Assembly: GCA_016700155.1 (NCBI GenBank)
Contig: CP065001.1
Coordinates: 3,038,001-3,102,000 of the forward strand
Source of the DNA: Ignavibacteriales bacterium
GTDB taxonomy: Bacteria > Bacteroidota > Ignavibacteria > Ignavibacteriales > Ignavibacteriaceae
Direction: 5' to 3'
Length of the DNA stretch: 64,000 nt
Below, one piece after another: positions 43,471 to 52,925 of the stretch. Position numbers and translations under genes: made by a program. How positions within the stretch are numbered: the stretch's first letter is position 1; every line of letters begins with the position of its first letter. The notes under the pieces are model-generated. The model was not told where the DNA came from. It saw only the letters and a list, made by a program, of their open reading frames with translations, and did not search any database.

Positions 43471-45036
43471 TTAACGGGATTTAATAACAATCAGGCTGAG
43501 ATCATCTTCAAATTTGCTGTTGGTAAAGAGACTGAATTCCGATTTTATTTTTTCCAGGGCATCAACAGAATCATTTACTTCTGCGACAACCTCCATAAGC
43601 TTTTTTGAACCAAATGGTTCACCGGCAGCATTTCGCGATTCGAAAATTCCATCAGTCAGCATAAACAGTAAATCGTTTTTATTAAGCTGAATGAACACAT
43701 CGGAATAATTTCCTTCTGCGGCAAATCCAAGCAGTAATCCGTTTGACTGAATTCTTTTCATTTCCCCGGTCGTCCCATTTTTATAAATAATCGGTAGATC
43801 TCCTGCACCAGTGTATTTTACCGTCTTGTTTTGTTTATCAATCACCAGAATACTCAGAGTCGCAAAAACTTCTGAAACCTTTGCATCCTGGTAAACGGAA
43901 TTATTCACACGTTGAAGTATATCGCTTGGAGTAAATCCTTTTGCATTCTGCAGTACAACTCTTAATGCGCTGCGTACATAACCCGCATAAGCAAATGCGA
44001 AATACCATGCACCCCATTTCTTTCCCATGACATCGCCAAGTACTACAGCCATATGATTATCATCTAGAGGAAAATAATCCAGGAAATCGCCGCCCGGAAT
44101 TCCCTGAAAAGGAATGTGCCAATGTTTAATATCAAATCCGTCTAATTCAGGAAAACTTTCAGGAACAACTTTAGCACGCAATGAATCTGCAGCATCGTGC
44201 AGTTCTGTAACAACTTTTTCTCTTTCTTTGCCAAGACTTTTTATGATAGCACTTACCTTTGCAACTACTACTCTTGGTCCGGCTGTCTTAACAACATAGT
44301 CTGCAATTCCGAGATCATAGCCATCAAGTATATCTGTTTCATTTCCCTTTGCGGTAAGGAATACAAACGGAATGGATTTCAACTGCTGATCGGCAAGTAG
44401 CATTTTTCTGAACTCATAACCATCTACGCCGGGCATCATAATGTCAGAAATTATTAAGTCCGGTGAGATCATATGAGCCATTTTAAAGCCTTCTTCAGCA
44501 CTTATGGCGATGCTGCAGTCAAACCCTGCTTTATTAAGATTGAACTGAAATAATTTTGCCAGCGAAACATCATCATCAACAATAAGTATTTTAGCCATTG
44601 CCGAAGAAAACGACTGCTCAAGATGTTTTTTAGCACCGTAAACTTTGTAAATGTCAGAACGTCTTATCAACGCCTGAACTTTAATCAGCAGATCGTTAAC
44701 ATCAAAAGGTTTAGTAATGATGTCATCTCCGCCGGCTTCGAGAGCCATTGATTTATCTTCAATACTGTTTTTTGCGGTTACAAATACGAACGGAAGAAGT
44801 CTGTACTTTTCACTCTCACGGACTTTCCTGCAGAATGAGAATCCATCCATATCACCCATCGTAACATCACATAAAACAAGGTCAACTTTCTGGTTATTTA
44901 ACTGCGAAAATCCTTCATCAGGATTAGTGGCTTCCAGTACGCTATAGTCTTTTATTTTTAGATGATGGGAAATGAGTTTTCGGATGGTTATATCATCGTC
45001 GATTATGAGTACAGATTTTTTTTCGTCGCTATTCAT
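43471..45036 (-). CDS. Double-receiver response regulator with PP2C (SpoIIE-type) phosphatase output
   Basis: The protein has 521 residues. Receiver 1 at about 6-125 (IIDDD, phospho-acceptor in VLCDVTMGDMDG, KPFD), receiver 2 at about 148-270 (ILIVDDD, SDIMMPGVDG), then a PP2C-like SpoIIE/RsbU domain (GGDFLDYFPLDDNHMAVVLGDVMG, TDGIFESR and FEDDLSLIV supply the metal Asp residues). It should dephosphorylate a STAS anti-sigma-factor antagonist under phosphorelay control. The STAS gene lies upstream at 45203. REC2 lacks the K in the KPF position (KTAG), so it may be weakly or not phosphorylated. Confidence 0.92.
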   Translation of the reverse strand: MNSDEKKSVLIIDDDITIRKLISHHLKIKDYSVLEATNPDEGFSQLNNQKVDLVLCDVTMGDMDGFSFCRKVRESEKYRLLPFVFVTAKNSIEDKSMALEAGGDDIITKPFDVNDLLIKVQALIRRSDIYKVYGAKKHLEQSFSSAMAKILIVDDDVSLAKLFQFNLNKAGFDCSIAISAEEGFKMAHMISPDLIISDIMMPGVDGYEFRKMLLADQQLKSIPFVFLTAKGNETDILDGYDLGIADYVVKTAGPRVVVAKVSAIIKSLGKEREKVVTELHDAADSLRAKVVPESFPELDGFDIKHWHIPFQGIPGGDFLDYFPLDDNHMAVVLGDVMGKKWGAWYFAFAYAGYVRSALRVVLQNAKGFTPSDILQRVNNSVYQDAKVSEVFATLSILVIDKQNKTVKYTGAGDLPIIYKNGTTGEMKRIQSNGLLLGFAAEGNYSDVFIQLNKNDLLFMLTDGIFESRNAAGEPFGSKKLMEVVAEVNDSVDALEKIKSEFSLFTNSKFEDDLSLIVIKSR

Positions 45037-45202
45037 AGGTCAATATTCTTGAATCAGTCCCCGGTTTTGTGCACCGGTATGATCCCCAGAAGCTTTCAAA
45101 GAAGGATTTAGCACCAATGGTAATGAACCATTATTTTTTAATTTTTATTACTATCGAAAAATTTTTACTAAAATAAATACCGTGCGGAGTTATTTCAGTC
45201 AT

Positions 45203-45541
45203 TTAATTAAAACTATTTACCGCTTCTTCTTTTGTTTTGAATGATTCAAAAACCCTGTACATCCTGGTAAGTTCAAACATAGAATGAACTGCCGGCTGAA
45301 ATCCAACAAGTCTCATATCACCGCCAAGGCTTGTAACTTTTTTCAGTGATACAACCAGTGCGCCGAGAAAAGTTGAATCAATAAACTCACATTCACTAAG
45401 GTCAACCACAATTTTTCTTGCGCCGTTCTGTATATCCTCAGCAAGTGCATTTTTAAAATCATCCGCTTCACGCAAGGTTGCTCTTGAAAGCATTACCATT
45501 TTAACGAGTACATCACCATGTTCTTCGGTTATGAATTCCAT
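45203..45541 (-). CDS. STAS-domain anti-sigma factor antagonist
   Basis: The protein has 112 residues, the usual STAS length. The phosphorylatable Ser lies in CEFIDSTFLGAL (about 56-67), flanked by the beta strand VVDLSE and the helix after it. It is the likely substrate of the PP2C regulator encoded 166 bp downstream. A matching anti-sigma kinase (RsbW-type) is not in the window. Confidence 0.88.
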   Translation of the reverse strand: MEFITEEHGDVLVKMVMLSRATLREADDFKNALAEDIQNGARKIVVDLSECEFIDSTFLGALVVSLKKVTSLGGDMRLVGFQPAVHSMFELTRMYRVFESFKTKEEAVNSFN

Positions 45542-45569
45542 GTTTTAACCTTATTATTTTGTTTTCTGT

Positions 45570-46958
45570 TTAATCAAAAGAATGATGATCAATATTATAT
45601 TTTTCCATCAATCTGTAAATAGTTGCTCTGCCAAGCTGAAGCTTTTTTGCTGCTTCAACAATATTACCGTTTGTAATTTTCAGAGCATGCCTTATAGCTT
45701 CTTCCTTTAATCTTTCAAAAGGAACAATATTATCGTCACTGAACAATGATCCCGGCTGTACCGGTGCTGAAATCAATTCCATATTCCGGATGTGCGGCGG
45801 TAGATCGTCAATTTCAACAGTATCGTTCTCCGCTACAACCAGACAGCGTTCTATTGTATTCTCCATCTCCCTGATATTACCGGGCCAGGCGTAATCATAA
45901 ATCAGTTTCAATGCTTTTTTTGAAAATCCTTTTAGATTCTTGCCAAGTTTTTTATTGAATGAATCGAAGAAATACTGGGCAAGCACTAGTATGTCACCTT
46001 TGCGCTGTCTTAATGGCGGTATGTAGATGGGGAATGAATTTAATCTGTAATACAAATCCTCTCTGAATTCTTTAGTGTCCACAGCCTGTTTAAGGTCTCT
46101 GTTCGTTGCGGAAATAATTCTAACATCAGTTTTAATAAGTTCGGTTCCACCGACCCTTTCAAATTCCTTCTGTTGTATCACTCTTAACAGTTTTGCCTGA
46201 AGAAGCATTTCAAGTTCACCAACTTCATCAAGGAAAATTGTGCCTTCGTTTGCTAACTCAAATTTTCCCAGCTTTTTCTGGTGGGCGCCTGTGAATGAAC
46301 CTCTTTCGTGTCCGAACAATTCACTCTCAAGCAGCTCACGGGGAATTGAAGCACAGTTAACGACAATGAATGGTTTATCTTTTCGTTTTCCGTTATAATG
46401 AATTGCACGGGCAATTAATTCCTTACCTGTGCCGCTTTCACCATAAATAAGAACTGTGATGTCATTGTTTAATACTTTTGATACAAGTTTAAACACATCC
46501 TGCATTTTACCATCAGCGGAGATAATGTTGTCAAAACTGTATTCCTTCTTAACATTCTCTCTAAGGTTCTGCAGTTCACGCTGGAGATCATAACTTTTTA
46601 TAGCATTCTTAATTGCAGGCTCAAGCCGCTGCTGGTCAATCGGTTTAGGGAAGTAATCAAATGCACCAAATCGTAACGATTCAACCGCTACTTCAATACT
46701 GCCTTGGGCCGATAAAATTATTACGGGAAGATTTTCATCGAGCTGTTTTACCCTTTTGAGTGTATCGATACCATTTAAACCCGGTAACATTATATCCAGT
46801 AAAATCAGATCCGGTTTTCCGTTATTACTAAGTCCTCTCAAAAGGTCTTCGCCATTTGAGAAAACTTCCACATCATAATGCCATTTATCTTTGACCCAAT
46901 AACTTAAGAGTTTTGATATTGCCTGTTCATCATCTACTATGTAGACCAGTTTGTTCAC
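45570..46958 (-). CDS. NtrC-family sigma-54 response regulator
   Basis: The protein has 462 residues: receiver (about 5-120; DILLDIMLPGLNG-like phospho-acceptor, and YFPKPID), AAA+ domain (Walker A GESGTGKE, GSFTGA loop, DEVGELE Walker B), and Fis-type HTH (NIVEAAKKLQLGRATIYRLMEKY). It activates sigma-54 promoters when phosphorylated, very probably by the PAS histidine kinase encoded 10 bp upstream. Confidence 0.94.
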   Translation of the reverse strand: MNKLVYIVDDEQAISKLLSYWVKDKWHYDVEVFSNGEDLLRGLSNNGKPDLILLDIMLPGLNGIDTLKRVKQLDENLPVIILSAQGSIEVAVESLRFGAFDYFPKPIDQQRLEPAIKNAIKSYDLQRELQNLRENVKKEYSFDNIISADGKMQDVFKLVSKVLNNDITVLIYGESGTGKELIARAIHYNGKRKDKPFIVVNCASIPRELLESELFGHERGSFTGAHQKKLGKFELANEGTIFLDEVGELEMLLQAKLLRVIQQKEFERVGGTELIKTDVRIISATNRDLKQAVDTKEFREDLYYRLNSFPIYIPPLRQRKGDILVLAQYFFDSFNKKLGKNLKGFSKKALKLIYDYAWPGNIREMENTIERCLVVAENDTVEIDDLPPHIRNMELISAPVQPGSLFSDDNIVPFERLKEEAIRHALKITNGNIVEAAKKLQLGRATIYRLMEKYNIDHHSFD

Positions 46959-46968
46959 AGTTTTTACC

Positions 46969-48543
46969 TTAGAATTGTTGCAGGTTTTTGATCATAGGCA
47001 GTTTCATTACAAAACTTGTACCTTTGTTTATTTCACTCTCAAATATGAATAATCCACCGTGTAAATCTACAATTTGTTTAGCAAAAACCAAGCTATGAAC
47101 AATTTCTGATGTAAAATTTTCCGCTTGAGCATGAGCAACATGTTTTAAAATTTTACTTTTTATATCCTCGGGTATACCTTTTCCGGTATCGGTTATTATC
47201 AGTTCAGTTTCATCGACGAATTTGTTAAGAATAATACTTATCCTTCCCGATCTCGCCGACATTGAAATGGAAAACAAAATCAGGGAATTTATCGCATCAA
47301 ATATTTGCTTTCTGTCTGCGTAAATTAATACCTCACCTTGCGGCAGATCCGGATTCAGCACAAGACTCTTTGCTTTCATCCCCGCAGAATTTTCATTTAT
47401 AAGCTCTTTGATAAGACTAACCACATCAAATGAACTTTTATTCAGCAATATTTTTTTACCTTCAACAAGTGATGTATCCAGCACTTCATTAATCAATTTT
47501 GCCAGACGCTTCGCTTCATTCAGAATTTCCCTGTTGAATTCATCCCTTGTCTCTCCGTCAAGATCTTTTTCCGAGTCAATAGTTTCAGAAAAACCGATAA
47601 TAGATGCGAGCGGAGTTCGGAATTCATGAGAAATATTTGAAATGAATTCATCCTTCATTCGGTTAAGTTCCTCGAGTATAGCTTTTTGCTGATGCACCCG
47701 TGACTTTTCAATTTTAAGAACGCGTTCGGTTTCAATCAGTTTCGCCTTTAGAAATTTACTATCCGCCTGTATGTCAGCCTCCGGAATTTTTTTTGCCGTC
47801 AATACGATGTATTCCAGTTGGTTTCCATTTTCCATTATTCCGGTTTTGAATGTTATGTTCGATTCTCCGCCATGCGCCTTTGATATTGTTACATTAATTG
47901 TATTTATCTTTCTTTCGGTCATTAACGAGTTAAAACTCTTCGTAAATATTCCGATCTGATCAGCAGGGATTAATTCGATTAAATGTCTTCCCGAAATTTC
48001 TTCAATTGGTAATTCAAACATTTCCATAGTTGCCTTATTTGCTTCAATTACAATTCCTTCAGGATTTAAAATCAGAACTGCATCGTCAATTATTGAAAGC
48101 ACTTTTACCATCGAATCATTAAATGTTCTATTACTTCTGTACTCATTCGATTTTAACTTTGCACTTTCTTTGAAAGCCAAACCAAGGTTTTCACAAATAA
48201 TATCCAGTGATTTTTTCAGAGCAGGTTTAATAATTTTATTGTCCGAGGTCAAAACTATCAAAATTATTTTTTCCTCTTCTGCCGGATTAATAGAAATGAT
48301 TTCCTGGTAGAATATTTTAATCCCTTCAGCAGTCCGCTTAACTGGTAGTAAGCCTTTCTCACCCCACTTATTGATATTTAAAGACTCCGAAACAAACAGA
48401 GAATATTTTTGATTTAATTTTCCGGTGGGAAATATTGATGCAACAAATTCATGATTATTCTTGAAAACCCTCACTACGCAACCCGCATCTTTACCACTTA
48501 ATTTAAGCGCGGTTTCTAATGCAAAGTTGAATACTTCTTTCAT
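46969..48543 (-). CDS. PAS-domain sensor histidine kinase
   Basis: The protein has 524 residues and no membrane segment, so it is cytosolic. A GAF-like N-terminal region (about 1-135), a PAS domain (about 145-255, VLNPEGIVIEANKAT), HisKA with FISNISHEFRTPLASIIGF (about 300-318; His is the phosphoacceptor) and a HATPase. The G1 box DTGKGIPED is good, but the N-box reads AINSLILFSIS, where the second Asn that normally coordinates Mg2+ is replaced by Leu. It is first of the kinase-regulator-STAS-PP2C operon. Confidence 0.9.
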   Translation of the reverse strand: MKEVFNFALETALKLSGKDAGCVVRVFKNNHEFVASIFPTGKLNQKYSLFVSESLNINKWGEKGLLPVKRTAEGIKIFYQEIISINPAEEEKIILIVLTSDNKIIKPALKKSLDIICENLGLAFKESAKLKSNEYRSNRTFNDSMVKVLSIIDDAVLILNPEGIVIEANKATMEMFELPIEEISGRHLIELIPADQIGIFTKSFNSLMTERKINTINVTISKAHGGESNITFKTGIMENGNQLEYIVLTAKKIPEADIQADSKFLKAKLIETERVLKIEKSRVHQQKAILEELNRMKDEFISNISHEFRTPLASIIGFSETIDSEKDLDGETRDEFNREILNEAKRLAKLINEVLDTSLVEGKKILLNKSSFDVVSLIKELINENSAGMKAKSLVLNPDLPQGEVLIYADRKQIFDAINSLILFSISMSARSGRISIILNKFVDETELIITDTGKGIPEDIKSKILKHVAHAQAENFTSEIVHSLVFAKQIVDLHGGLFIFESEINKGTSFVMKLPMIKNLQQF

Positions 48544-48658
48544 TTATTGCTTTGTTTATTTGACTTGCAGAAACTTACTCTAAAATAAATTGATTGGAAA
48601 TAAAAATTTTTTTTTGAGTTCTACATGGAGTTAAATGTCAGCCCGTACTAAATTTCTT

Positions 48659-51600
48659 CTAATTGCCCGGCTCTTTCTGTAGGGCTTCAAAATATTTACG
48701 GATGAGTTCTTCGTAGTCGCGTGAATAACCTTCCTGAACTGATTTTATCAATTCATCGTGAATCCTGTTTCTGCCGCTGTTAGAATTTAAGTTCAGATCA
48801 GATGGTGATTCCCTTACAACATTCTGCCCTGAATTTGATTCACGCTGTTTCTCAAAATCTCTTTCGTTTATTGAACGCTGAGCATCCAATAATCTTGACA
48901 AAATCTTTTCCTGTTTTTGAAGAAGATCATCATCTAATTTTTCAGTTTTCATATCTGAAATTACTTCCTGCATTTGCCTCATAATGTTTTCGAGATTTGC
49001 CGGAAGCCGCTTTGTTTGCCCGGATTGTTTTGCTTCTTTGTTCAGTTCCTCAAGTGATTTTCTTATTAGTTCCTGCTGCTGACCTAATCTTTGCAGTTCA
49101 GACTGCTGCTGTGGTGACAGCTGTCCGGATTTTCCCTGCTGCAGCATTTGAGTAAGATTATTCAAACTCATTTGCTGCCCTGACATTTGCTGAAGCTGCT
49201 GCATTAACGACATCATTCCACCTTGTCCACTACCACCTTGCATCATTGATTCCATAGAACTTTTCATCATTGATGCCGCTTCGTTAAGATGTTTCATCGA
49301 TTCACCCTGGTTCATCGAAGCCATACCTGTATTCCGGTTCTGCATTGATTGTATAGCATTGTTCATTTCTTTTTTTGCATCACCAAGCGCTTTACCCATT
49401 TCAGGAGTTATCGCAAAAGTTTTTTGTGATACATCCGACATCTGCTGAAGAATTCTATCAAGACTTCTTTGAAGATTATTTTGCTTCTGCGCATTTTCAT
49501 TTGCCTGCGATGAATTCGGATCCATGTTCTGTGATTCTTTTCTCAATTCCTCCTGCTGCTTGGAAAGATTGATGAGGTTATCAAGGATCTTCATCATATC
49601 GGTAAAAGTCTGCATCTGGTTCTGCTGCATCATTGACTGCTGAAGCTGCTGCATTTTCTGATTCATCTTTTTCATGTTGTTGCTCAGCTTATGCTGCTTT
49701 TGCATAGCACTCTGATTCTTCTTTTGCTTTAAATCATTTTCAGCCTGTTCAGAAAGTTCATCATTATTTTGTTCATCAAATTCTTCCTGCAAGTCCTCCA
49801 TCTGCTCATTCGGCATATCCTCAAGCTCTTTCATTTTTTCAGAAAGATTTTTCATTTCCTTTTCAAGCTCTTTCAGATTTTTGCTTATATCATCCTGCTT
49901 TTTTGCAAGCTGTTCCTGGTTTTTCTGGTCAGACGTATTGCTTTCTGAGGTCTGTTTTTCAAGCTCCTCCTGCATCTCAGTCATTTCTTCAGTTCGTTTC
50001 ATCAGTTCATCAACCTTTTGTTCAATCTGAATTCGTTTCAAAAGGTTCATCGTTCTTTCGATACTTTGCTGGAATTTTTCTTCATCTAGTTTAAAATCTT
50101 TCATCTGGTCCTGAGCCTGCTGGCGGTTCATATTCTGAAGCATGTTCCTCATTCTTTCCATTGCTTTTTTCATATCATCACTGGAAAGTTCATCCATCAG
50201 TTTTTGCAGTTCAAGATATTTCTCAAGTGTTTCTTTGGATAATAAATTATTCTCCTGAAGCTGTTCCTGCATTTGTTCTAGCTTCTCATTTACCTGTTCG
50301 GCTTTTTCCTGCAGTTCTTCAAACTTATCAAGAGCTTTTTCAATTTTTTCTTTTTCCTGCCAGTTTAATTCTTTTTTATCCTGCTTTAGATCACGTTCAA
50401 TTTGTTCAATTTCTTTTTTCAGTTCTTCAGCTTGCTGCAAAGTTTCTTTCAGATCCTGTTGAGCATCATTATGCACTTCATCGGATTTTGCGAGAAGTTC
50501 ATCAAGAGAAGGAACGCGTATCAGGTAAGTCGCGCTCTTTACTGATTTGGGTCCGCTTACATTATCGTTATCAAAAATTTCAAAGTAATATTGAACAACA
50601 TCTTCCGTTGCAAGATTAAGATTGGAAAGATTCCATGTGTGATTTATTTCAGCTTCTTTCTGACTTTGAGGAATATCAAGATTGAATGCTGTGAACTTTT
50701 CCTGAGGCGCTTCATATTTTGATTCAGCAAGACGGTAATGAACCTGGAGTTTATTAAATCCATAGTCATCACTAATCATTACCGAAAGATTAACACGGTT
50801 ATCATTCCCAAGCTGGATATTTTGTGCCGGCATCAATACATCAATTGACGGGTAAGAATCATAAACAACTTTAAGCGAATAGGTAATCGGGAAAAGATTT
50901 GCGTTATCATTTATATCCGTAATATTAATGTGATAATTTTTATCACCTCTTAAATTGAAAGATGATTTTGCTTCTGTGAGTGCCGGCTTCAAATCAATTT
51001 TTGTTGAATCGGAAAATTCAAGTTCCGCAGATTTTATTTCTTTAGATGATGTGATTCTGTATTCAATTTTACTTCCCAATAACGCAGTTATATTTCCGTT
51101 ATCAATTTGTTGAAATGATTTTAATCCTGAATACAAAGGCGGAGTAACATTGATCAGTATGTTTGATATGACCGGTCTATCGATGATTGTTATTTCGTAT
51201 TCGCCGCTTTCTATATCATCTAATGAGGCATAATACCTGAACGTTTTTCTTACAGCAGAATATTGCTGAATATAATCTCCAGAAGAATCCCGCATAACTT
51301 TTGCCAACGAATAATCTGTTTGCTCATCATCCTTTGTTGCAAGAAATACATAACCGGGTTTGTCGCCATCAACTTTTATTTTGATTTCAACATCTTCACC
51401 TTTTGTGATAGTATGATTCCCCGGCAGCACCGAGAGATAAAACTTTTGCGGTTTATTATACTCATCTGAAAAATTAATAATTCTGCCGGAAGCATTAGCA
51501 AGTCCAGGAATGAAGGCGATTAATAATACAATTATAGAAGCTGCAGCAAAGAGTAACATCGCTTGTTTTTTTTGCCGATCAAAGTTGATAATACTCTCAA

Positions 51601-52048
51601 ACTTCAATTCACGGGAACGGTTATAAACGTTTCTGAATGCAGCATCTTTCAGGTTTTGCGAATAAAGAGTGGAAACCAAACCAGTCTCAACAAGCTGCAT
51701 TGCGTTTACAAGATCATCTTTAATCGAGGGAAAGAATAACCCGACTTTCTGTGCAGTAGAATAATAATTTGTTTTGGAAAACCAATTATGTATCCCCGGG
51801 ATGAAAATCAATAAGCCAAGTAATACAATTGCAGTAAATAAAATCAATAAAGAAAAAAAGAATAGGGTTCTTGTCCAGGTCGGGAAATATCCGATCAACT
51901 CAGCAAAAGAAAAAAGTATAAACAACGAAACAAATAAAAATGAAATTTGAATTATCCGGTTAAGTAAAACCCGTATAGATTCTTTCCTGTTAAGCCTTTC
52001 GAGCTTATTTAGTATTTCATTGTAAAAACCTGATTGTTCGCTCATCAC
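48659..52048 (-). CDS. Large DUF4175-family membrane and coiled-coil protein
   Basis: The protein has 1129 residues. Three membrane helices near the N-terminus (about 28-50, 55-78, 155-185), a beta-rich periplasmic region (about 195-520), then a very long low-complexity helical part rich in Gln, Glu, Lys and Met (about 520-1060). The family is found in FCB and Alphaproteobacteria envelope proteins without known function. It precedes a DUF4159 gene, an association also seen in MoxR/BatA loci, though none of those genes is in this window. Confidence 0.8.
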   Translation of the reverse strand: MMSEQSGFYNEILNKLERLNRKESIRVLLNRIIQISFLFVSLFILFSFAELIGYFPTWTRTLFFFSLLILFTAIVLLGLLIFIPGIHNWFSKTNYYSTAQKVGLFFPSIKDDLVNAMQLVETGLVSTLYSQNLKDAAFRNVYNRSRELKFESIINFDRQKKQAMLLFAAASIIVLLIAFIPGLANASGRIINFSDEYNKPQKFYLSVLPGNHTITKGEDVEIKIKVDGDKPGYVFLATKDDEQTDYSLAKVMRDSSGDYIQQYSAVRKTFRYYASLDDIESGEYEITIIDRPVISNILINVTPPLYSGLKSFQQIDNGNITALLGSKIEYRITSSKEIKSAELEFSDSTKIDLKPALTEAKSSFNLRGDKNYHINITDINDNANLFPITYSLKVVYDSYPSIDVLMPAQNIQLGNDNRVNLSVMISDDYGFNKLQVHYRLAESKYEAPQEKFTAFNLDIPQSQKEAEINHTWNLSNLNLATEDVVQYYFEIFDNDNVSGPKSVKSATYLIRVPSLDELLAKSDEVHNDAQQDLKETLQQAEELKKEIEQIERDLKQDKKELNWQEKEKIEKALDKFEELQEKAEQVNEKLEQMQEQLQENNLLSKETLEKYLELQKLMDELSSDDMKKAMERMRNMLQNMNRQQAQDQMKDFKLDEEKFQQSIERTMNLLKRIQIEQKVDELMKRTEEMTEMQEELEKQTSESNTSDQKNQEQLAKKQDDISKNLKELEKEMKNLSEKMKELEDMPNEQMEDLQEEFDEQNNDELSEQAENDLKQKKNQSAMQKQHKLSNNMKKMNQKMQQLQQSMMQQNQMQTFTDMMKILDNLINLSKQQEELRKESQNMDPNSSQANENAQKQNNLQRSLDRILQQMSDVSQKTFAITPEMGKALGDAKKEMNNAIQSMQNRNTGMASMNQGESMKHLNEAASMMKSSMESMMQGGSGQGGMMSLMQQLQQMSGQQMSLNNLTQMLQQGKSGQLSPQQQSELQRLGQQQELIRKSLEELNKEAKQSGQTKRLPANLENIMRQMQEVISDMKTEKLDDDLLQKQEKILSRLLDAQRSINERDFEKQRESNSGQNVVRESPSDLNLNSNSGRNRIHDELIKSVQEGYSRDYEELIRKYFEALQKEPGN

Positions 52049-52108
52049 AAACTCATATTCTTTCTCTTAATCTTATTCATATTCTTACTCTTAATCTTTT
52101 TTACCATC

Positions 52109-52780
52109 TCAATTAGTTAGTGCATAAACTACAATGTTAGTTCCGAATTTCAGAGCTTCTTCTCTTTTAACCGCCGGATCATTATGAACTTCCGAATCAG
52201 CCCAGCCGTCACTCGGATTTGATTCAACAGTATAATAAACAGCTAATCTTTTCCCGATAAATATTCCAAATCCTCGCGGTGGATTTTTATCATGTTCATG
52301 TGTCTTTGGCGGACCTGATGTAAAATCAAAAACATTATTATAAATAGGATGCGAAAACGGAAGTTCAACAAAATCATTTAACGGCAGGACTTTTTTCATT
52401 TCTCTTCTGACAGCTTTATCAAGACCATAATCATCATCGATATATAAGAATCCGCCTGCTTCAAGGTATTTCCTTAATCTTTCTGTCTCTGATTGGCTGA
52501 ATGTAACATTTCCATGTCCGGTCATAAATAAAAACGGGTACGAAAAAATTTCATCACCTGAAAGATCAACAAACTTGTATTCATCTTTTGCTTTTATGTT
52601 GGTATTCTCTTTAATGAATTTTAGCAGGTTAACCTCTGCCGAAGGATCGTTATACCAATCGCCTCCGCCGCTGTATTTTAGACGAGCGATTCTGAATGAT
52701 GATTCAGTTTGAGCATCAATAATATTTGCTTGCAGAAAAATTACAACAAGAAATAATTTAATAGTCAGCTTGTTTTGCAT
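52109..52780 (-). CDS. DUF4159-domain exported protein
   Basis: ATG 52780 is preferred: GGA sits six bases ahead, and it starts directly with the signal peptide MQNKLTIKLFLVVIFLQANI. About 223 residues. RLKYSGGGDWYNDPSAEVNLL (about 38-58), LFMTGHG, GGFLYIDDDYG and PPRGFGIFIG are the conserved DUF4159 blocks; the fold resembles a GATase1-like domain. Function is unknown. It follows the DUF4175 gene with about 60 bp between. Confidence 0.82.
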   Translation of the reverse strand: MQNKLTIKLFLVVIFLQANIIDAQTESSFRIARLKYSGGGDWYNDPSAEVNLLKFIKENTNIKAKDEYKFVDLSGDEIFSYPFLFMTGHGNVTFSQSETERLRKYLEAGGFLYIDDDYGLDKAVRREMKKVLPLNDFVELPFSHPIYNNVFDFTSGPPKTHEHDKNPPRGFGIFIGKRLAVYYTVESNPSDGWADSEVHNDPAVKREEALKFGTNIVVYALTN

Positions 52781-52925
52781 ATTCATTCCGGAACAATAAA
52801 AAACTGTTCCATACATTTAATTATTAGCTGTTAAAAGATATTCGGCTTGAATGCTAATATCAACAGCCAAAAGCGGTAATTATAAATTCATATTCAATAA
52901 AATGTTTTATAATTTTATAAACAAG

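Noticed and set aside
45110..45135. Hairpin AATGGT / ACCATT between the STAS and PP2C genes
   Set aside because: In the - direction it is not followed by T residues, so it is not a terminator for these genes; may be chance.
49375..50619. Long + strand frames opposite the DUF4175 gene
   Set aside because: They are antisense images of a Gln/Glu-rich repeat region and have no independent features.
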